A DNA stretch of 36,429 bases, from the NCBI GenBank assembly GCA_040878005.1, contig JBBDMW010000011.1:1-36429 (forward strand), given 5' to 3'. Position 1 is the first letter of the stretch. Each line of letters starts with the position of its first letter. The notes under the pieces are model-generated. The model worked only from the letters and a program-made list of their open reading frames with translations, ran no database searches and was not told where the DNA came from. The position numbers were made by a program, and so were the translations under genes. Source of the DNA: JBBDMW01 sp040878005 (GTDB lineage Bacteria > Chloroflexota > Dehalococcoidia > Lucifugimonadales > Lucifugimonadaceae). Below are positions 32,994-36,429 of the stretch, piece after piece.

Positions 32994-34082
32994 ATGACCA
33001 CAGCCCGGCCGCAGATAGGACTCGCCTCCAACCAGCACGTGCGAGACGTTTACATAGACCAGGCAGACCTGGACCGGCTGCGGGAGTTTGCCGACTTTCA
33101 CTGGCAGGAGTTCAACGAGTCCACAAGCTGGGATGCGCCGCCACAAGCCAGTACCGGGGTAGAGGCGGAACTCTCAGAGTTTGTGCGGGGCCTGGACGGC
33201 CTGGTCGTGTGTCATGGCGCACCCCGTGTGACCGAAAATGTCCTTGGCGCCACGCGCCGCCTGACCATCGTTGGCGAGTTGGAGGGCGACCGCTTCGCCC
33301 AGCGCATAGACGTGGCCGCCGCCGCCGCACGCAGCGTCACGGCAGTGGACACCACGCACGGATCTTCCTACCCGGTGTCCGAGTGGGCGCTCGCCATGAT
33401 GATGATCGGCCTTCGCAACGCCGGCGCACAGTTCCGCAGGCTGATATCTGGTGCTGAATGGCCGGGCCAGGAAGAGCGGATGTCCAACCCCGGTTACCTG
33501 AACGGGGAGTTAACCGGAAAGCGGGTCGGGCTGATTGGCTGCGGCTACATTGGCCGGAGGCTCCTGGAACTATTGGAGCCCTTCCACGTCGACGTGCTGG
33601 CGCACGATCCGTACGTGCCGAAGGAAGTGGCCGATATCTACGGCATAACCCTGACTTCACTGGACAATGTGCTGTCGCTGCCGGACGTGGTCGTATGCCT
33701 TGCGCCGCTTACTCCCGCCACCAGGGGCATGCTGGGACGCCGGGAGTTCGGGTTGCTGAAGCCTGGCGCTGTTTTCGTGAACGTCTCACGCGGGCCAATA
33801 GTTCAGACGGATGCGCTCATTGAACGGCTGGAGGCTGGCGATGTCATTGCCTGTCTTGATGTGTTTGACCCGGAGCCAATGCCCGTGGACTCGCCTGTGC
33901 GCTCCATGGACAACGTATTCCTGACACCTCACATAGCGGGAGTCACGGCGAAGTCACGCACGCGCTTCTTCAGCCTGATGGTGGATGAGATGGAGCGCTT
34001 CTTTGCCGGGCACCAGACTCGCCACGACCTGGCGCCGCGTACCCTGGCGAACCGGCAGGGCGAGCCGCCGCCGGCCAGTTGA
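32994..34082 (+). CDS. D-2-hydroxyacid dehydrogenase family protein
   Basis: A 362-residue NAD-dependent dehydrogenase. The Rossmann motif GKRVGLIGCGYIGRRLLELL is at about 174-193 and the catalytic Arg lies in VNVSRGPIVQTDALIERL (about 266). The Glu is in DVFDPEPMPVDSP (about 293) and the His in LTPHIAGVTAKS (about 314). The first 130 residues form a divergent catalytic domain with LDGLVVCHGAPRVTENVL. Substrate is uncertain; phosphoglycerate, glyoxylate/hydroxypyruvate and phosphite dehydrogenases share the fold. It ends 11 bp from a convergent gene and starts 69 bp after the methyltransferase. Confidence 0.88.
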   Translation: MTTARPQIGLASNQHVRDVYIDQADLDRLREFADFHWQEFNESTSWDAPPQASTGVEAELSEFVRGLDGLVVCHGAPRVTENVLGATRRLTIVGELEGDRFAQRIDVAAAAARSVTAVDTTHGSSYPVSEWALAMMMIGLRNAGAQFRRLISGAEWPGQEERMSNPGYLNGELTGKRVGLIGCGYIGRRLLELLEPFHVDVLAHDPYVPKEVADIYGITLTSLDNVLSLPDVVVCLAPLTPATRGMLGRREFGLLKPGAVFVNVSRGPIVQTDALIERLEAGDVIACLDVFDPEPMPVDSPVRSMDNVFLTPHIAGVTAKSRTRFFSLMVDEMERFFAGHQTRHDLAPRTLANRQGEPPPAS

Positions 34083-34093
34083 ACAGCGGCCGC

Positions 34094-34546
34094 CTAAGAG
34101 ATAGCGTCCGTCGGCTCGTTGTCGTCGGCCGCGAGGGCAAGCACCGCCATGGCGAGGGCGCTGTTCGCCTCCCGCGCATTCCTCTGGACTTCGTAGCAGG
34201 GTTTCTCACAGTCGGTTTCCCTGGCGCTGACGCTCCTGGACGTGACGCGTGCCAACAGGTGTGTCCGCCAGTAGCGCAGGAAGCCCCACCCAAGCGCCTG
34301 CCTGACGTGGCACATCTCGTGCCTGAGGAGCGACAGGTGCCAGCCCACTGCCAGTTGCCCGTCATCTCCCAGCCGCAGGTGGCTGTTCTTCATGAGGATA
34401 ACCGCCCTGCGGCCGGGCAGAGCCACCGTGATGGCATCTCCAAGCTGGAAATCCCACCTGAACAGCTTCACGGCCCGCAGCTCATCTTCAGTCACACCCA
34501 GCCCAACAAGGACCTTCCCACAGGCGCTGGCTGAATCAATTCTCAT
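34094..34546 (-). CDS. Small HExxH putative metallopeptidase
   Basis: A 150-residue protein I cannot assign to a named family. Its centre is LLRHEMCHVRQALGWGFLRY, with HEMCH (76-80) matching the zincin HExxH motif. Glutamates at 119 (CYEVQ) and 126 (REAN) could be the third zinc ligand, and two Cys (113, 117) flank the first. The HExxHxxQ arrangement and later ARExN recall short DUF4157-like peptidases. No signal peptide. The start ATG 34546 is chosen because GGAGG lies 7 nt upstream; the frame extends 36 codons further without support. Convergent with the D-2-hydroxyacid dehydrogenase gene. Confidence 0.75.
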   Translation of the reverse strand: MRIDSASACGKVLVGLGVTEDELRAVKLFRWDFQLGDAITVALPGRRAVILMKNSHLRLGDDGQLAVGWHLSLLRHEMCHVRQALGWGFLRYWRTHLLARVTSRSVSARETDCEKPCYEVQRNAREANSALAMAVLALAADDNEPTDAIS

Positions 34547-34660
34547 TGGTTCGCCTCCAGGCGACGTTGGATGAACCAGTCGTTCACAGGTTGTACAGGA
34601 TCTCCGCTGCCTGGCGCTATGGAATTGTCTGTGGGCATGCCAGCCTGGATCCAAGAGTCA

Positions 34661-34690
34661 CGCGGCGATTCAGATCCTTGAATCGCCGCG
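34661..34690. repeat. Perfect 12-bp inverted repeat (hairpin)
   Basis: CGCGGCGATTCA (34661-34672) and TGAATCGCCGCG (34679-34690) enclose a 6-base loop. There is no T-run on either side, so it is not a standard terminator. It lies in the spacer between the metallopeptidase gene and the protease region. Confidence 0.8.
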
Positions 34691-34734
34691 CTCTCCCGGC
34701 CGGTCCGCGTTCCTTAGATTTACTGGATGGGCAT

Positions 34735-34920
34735 CCACAGTCCCGTTTTCTGTCTCGACCGGATACCCGAGCCGAGAGGCGCGCCCGCCTTTCGGGCACC
34801 CGGAAGAGTATCCGAGCCGTAGGTGAGTATGAACGAGAGACCTGGGGAGGCGGGGTCCTGGCGATCCACTTCAACCCCCAGCCAAACCCGCACCACCATG
34901 TCGTCTCTACCGCACACCCT
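34735..34920. repeat. Structured repeat-rich spacer
   Basis: The stretch contains GTCTCGACCG near 34754, GGATAC/GTATCC arms around a CCCG-CCTTT-CGGG hairpin (about 34759-34812), GAGAGACCTGGGG (34835-34847) and CCATGTCGTCTC (34896-34907). The last two blocks also occur, in the opposite order, at 24998-25032. It looks like two adjacent degraded copies of one element. No convincing gene is present between 34547 and 35039. Confidence 0.5.
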
Positions 34921-35039
34921 ATCCTCCTTCTGCCAACTTCGCACGCCGCCAATTCGTCGCTTGTGAAAGTTTTTGCGAGTCAAATGGCGCCCTGGCGCGT
35001 CTTTATTAGTAAGGGTTAGAAAAACAGGAGGCCATGCGT

Positions 35040-35216
35040 ATGGGGACAAGGGGGATGCGGCTGCTCGCGCCGGTGACGTTGGCTGCAGTCGTTGCGGTGA
35101 CAGCGCTGGGGATTGGCGCTGTCAATGCTTCAGATCGGAATTCATGCCGTCCTGTTCCTCTTCACCCAAGTACCGCACCCCGTCCTCCCACCTCTGGCAG
35201 GACGGGGTGTGGCTGA
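35040..35216 (+). CDS. Short signal-peptide ORF, possibly decayed
   Basis: Fifty-eight codons from ATG 35040, which has GGAGG 8 nt upstream (an ATG at 35034 is closer than ideal). MRLLAPVTLAAVVAVTALGIGAVNAS is a textbook export signal. Only about 27 residues follow, rich in Pro, Ser and Thr, and they are encoded by a large hairpin. The signal and ribosome-binding site look real, but the remainder may be a broken gene whose body was replaced by a repeat. Upstream of a secreted protease, it may be a remnant of a related secreted protein. Confidence 0.45.
   Translation: MGTRGMRLLAPVTLAAVVAVTALGIGAVNASDRNSCRPVPLHPSTAPRPPTSGRTGCG
35173..35212. repeat. Large hairpin within the short ORF
   Basis: CACCCCGTCCT (35176-35186) pairs with AGGACGGGGTG (35199-35209), extended by three more pairs including one G-T, around a 12-nt loop. 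No T-run follows. It could be a palindromic repeat element or a Rho-type/bidirectional structure. Confidence 0.7.
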
Positions 35217-35380
35217 TTGGCAGAAATCCAGCATGGAATCAGTAGAAAGGAGATTTGAGCCCTTGAGGCAATCACAGCGGTGTCAGGAGCGGTTCAGGAC
35301 TAGCCTCTTCGGCACCACACAGCCTGTCGTCAGCATCAGGCATATTGTCGGCGAACTAGCACAAGATGGAGAACGGTCTC

Positions 35381-36429
35381 ATGGCACGTAATAATCTCTG
35401 GACCTACATACCCTTATCTGCTCTTGCGGTTGTTGGGTTGCTCCTGGGCATTTGGCTGTATTCGAGTGCGACCGCATCAGGTGATGCAGATTCGGCTTCT
35501 GATGAGCGTCTTTCACATGAAGCCGCAATGGCGATCGATTATGCAGCGACGTTCGATGTCAGCATGGATGAGGCGACGCGGCGAGCAGGCCTGCTAATAG
35601 AACTCGCGCCGACTTTGGACGCCATCCGTCAAGAAGCTTCAGGCACTCTGTCTGGCCTTTACATAGAGCACGAGCCGGAGCTACGCGTACATCTACGTTT
35701 GACGGCCAGTCCTGGTGACGCGCTCAGATCCATCATCGATGACAGTCCTGTGCCGGTAGTCGTGAGCGCCGACGCTGTTCTGTCCCTGGCCGAAACCAAG
35801 GAACGGCTCGATCAGGCGCGCTCCGGCCTGGTGGAGAATGTTCCCGGGCTTATGGGAATCGGCACAGACGAACGCACAGGTGACGTCGTATTGGATGTAT
35901 ATATCGCGAAAGGTTCCGACGAATCGGCGGTGAAATCCAAAGTGGAGGAGGCCGCATCATCATTGAGCCGAGAAACCGGCCTGTCCGTGCGAGTGGAATA
36001 CTTGGCGGCACCGCAATTGCCAGCCGGGGTCACGTATGGCGGTACTAACCTCACAGGGTGTACTGGTGGGTTCGTTGTCGAAGAATCCGGAACAGGCACG
36101 CTCGGTCTTCTGACAGCGGGACACTGCAACGCCTCACAGACCTACAACGGATTCGGCAGCGATGGCACCTACAGCTTGACCTTTGAAGACGAGGAACTGA
36201 GCAGCGTAGCTGACGCCCAATGGCATACCGACAGCGAAACCAAGGAACCGGAGTTCTACGCCAGCTCCACGAGTACCCGCAGGCCGGTCTCAAGTGTCAC
36301 AGCCCAATCTTCAATGACAGTTGGGAATCTCGTCTGCCATCGCGGACTGACCACTGGTTACTCGTGCGGTGTGATAGATGACTTGAGCTTCCAGCCAACC
36401 GGCGCGTGTCCGATCAATCCCAGCCCTTG
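35381..36429 (+). CDS. Secreted trypsin-like serine protease (alpha-lytic type), 3' end beyond window
   Basis: The open frame runs from ATG 35381 (GGAG 9 nt upstream; an in-frame ATG at 35366 is possible) to the window end, 349 codons without a stop. A membrane/signal segment spans about 9-28 (YIPLSALAVVGLLLGIWLYS). A prodomain follows to about 210, including VPGLMGIGTDERTGDVVLDV, as in alpha-lytic and related S1 proteases with N-terminal pro regions. The protease domain shows the catalytic His248 in GLLTAGHCN, a likely catalytic Asp278 in SVADAQWH, and CHRGLTTGYSCGVI. The GDSGG serine motif would lie past the edge. Extracellular peptide hydrolysis is inferred. Confidence 0.82.
   Translation, partial: MARNNLWTYIPLSALAVVGLLLGIWLYSSATASGDADSASDERLSHEAAMAIDYAATFDVSMDEATRRAGLLIELAPTLDAIRQEASGTLSGLYIEHEPELRVHLRLTASPGDALRSIIDDSPVPVVVSADAVLSLAETKERLDQARSGLVENVPGLMGIGTDERTGDVVLDVYIAKGSDESAVKSKVEEAASSLSRETGLSVRVEYLAAPQLPAGVTYGGTNLTGCTGGFVVEESGTGTLGLLTAGHCNASQTYNGFGSDGTYSLTFEDEELSSVADAQWHTDSETKEPEFYASSTSTRRPVSSVTAQSSMTVGNLVCHRGLTTGYSCGVIDDLSFQPTGACPINPSP

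Noticed and set aside
32994..34082. Idea that the D-2-hydroxyacid dehydrogenase is a phosphite dehydrogenase (PtxD) working with the PhnCDE-type importer
   Set aside because: It lies more than 13 kb away across an assembly gap, on a different transcription unit, and its N-terminal domain diverges. The shared fold alone is not enough.
1..36429. CRISPR arrays, tRNA or rRNA genes, integrases and transposases
   Set aside because: I saw no regularly spaced repeats, no tRNA T-arm/acceptor pairs at the expected spacing and no recombinase motifs. Small tRNAs could be missed by eye, so a tRNA scan would be the check.

Overview
The window is GC-rich, gene-dense bacterial DNA, probably from a metagenome-assembled genome because it contains a run of ten Ns at 31130-31139. 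Gene content suggests a Chloroflexota bacterium of the Dehalococcoidia/SAR202 type. The pointers are a fused membrane Fe-S/CCG-domain electron-transfer protein, an ino1/PimA-like/CDP-alcohol transferase lipid locus, a DPPR-synthase-like UbiA, an unfused purF-purM-purH group and frequent TTG starts. This placement is inference from recall; a RecA or ribosomal-protein phylogeny would settle it. I see no rRNA, tRNA, CRISPR array, phage or transposase.

Layout. 1-3900 (mostly minus): a membrane heterodisulfide-reductase-like protein, a DUF2283 protein and a decaprenyl-phosphate phosphoribosyltransferase-like UbiA. 3959-11152 (plus): tlyA, purF, purM, purH, a family 2 glycosyltransferase and a nicotinate phosphoribosyltransferase. 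11208-16352 (minus): tilS, a CNNM/CBS/CorC protein, recA with a clear intrinsic terminator, and a LysR regulator. 16416-19939 (plus): a LysR-type operator candidate and a strong promoter drive a four-gene PhnD-PhnC-PhnE-PhnE ABC importer in which every junction is a 4-nt overlap. 19905-22696 (minus): a DUF2254 membrane protein and an HtrA lipoprotein protease. 22860-23986 (plus): a CadC-like ArsR repressor with a CDF transporter, apparently read from a leaderless message whose start codon lies inside the operator. 24043-31054 (minus): a dienelactone hydrolase, the inositol-lipid set (ino1, PimA-like GT4, CDP-alcohol transferase), a beta-hydroxyacid dehydrogenase and a gamma-glutamyltransferase. 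After the gap come a UbiA-like membrane protein, a methyltransferase, a D-2-hydroxyacid dehydrogenase, a small HExxH protein, a structured repeat-rich spacer and the 5' part of a secreted trypsin-like protease that runs off the window.

Points most worth attention: (1) a GT4 (PimA-like) gene whose conserved N-terminus can only be reached from a CTG codon behind a perfect Shine-Dalgarno; (2) a leaderless, operator-overlapped metal-sensor gene carrying both CadC metal sites; (3) an interspersed palindromic repeat captured in frame inside the Fe-S protein, with related sequence in two intergenic spacers; (4) a LysR-linked PhnCDE-type importer that resembles the putative selenate-transporter subfamily more than classical phosphonate uptake; (5) widespread use of TTG/GTG starts. 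I did not find a clearly novel multi-gene defence or mobile system.
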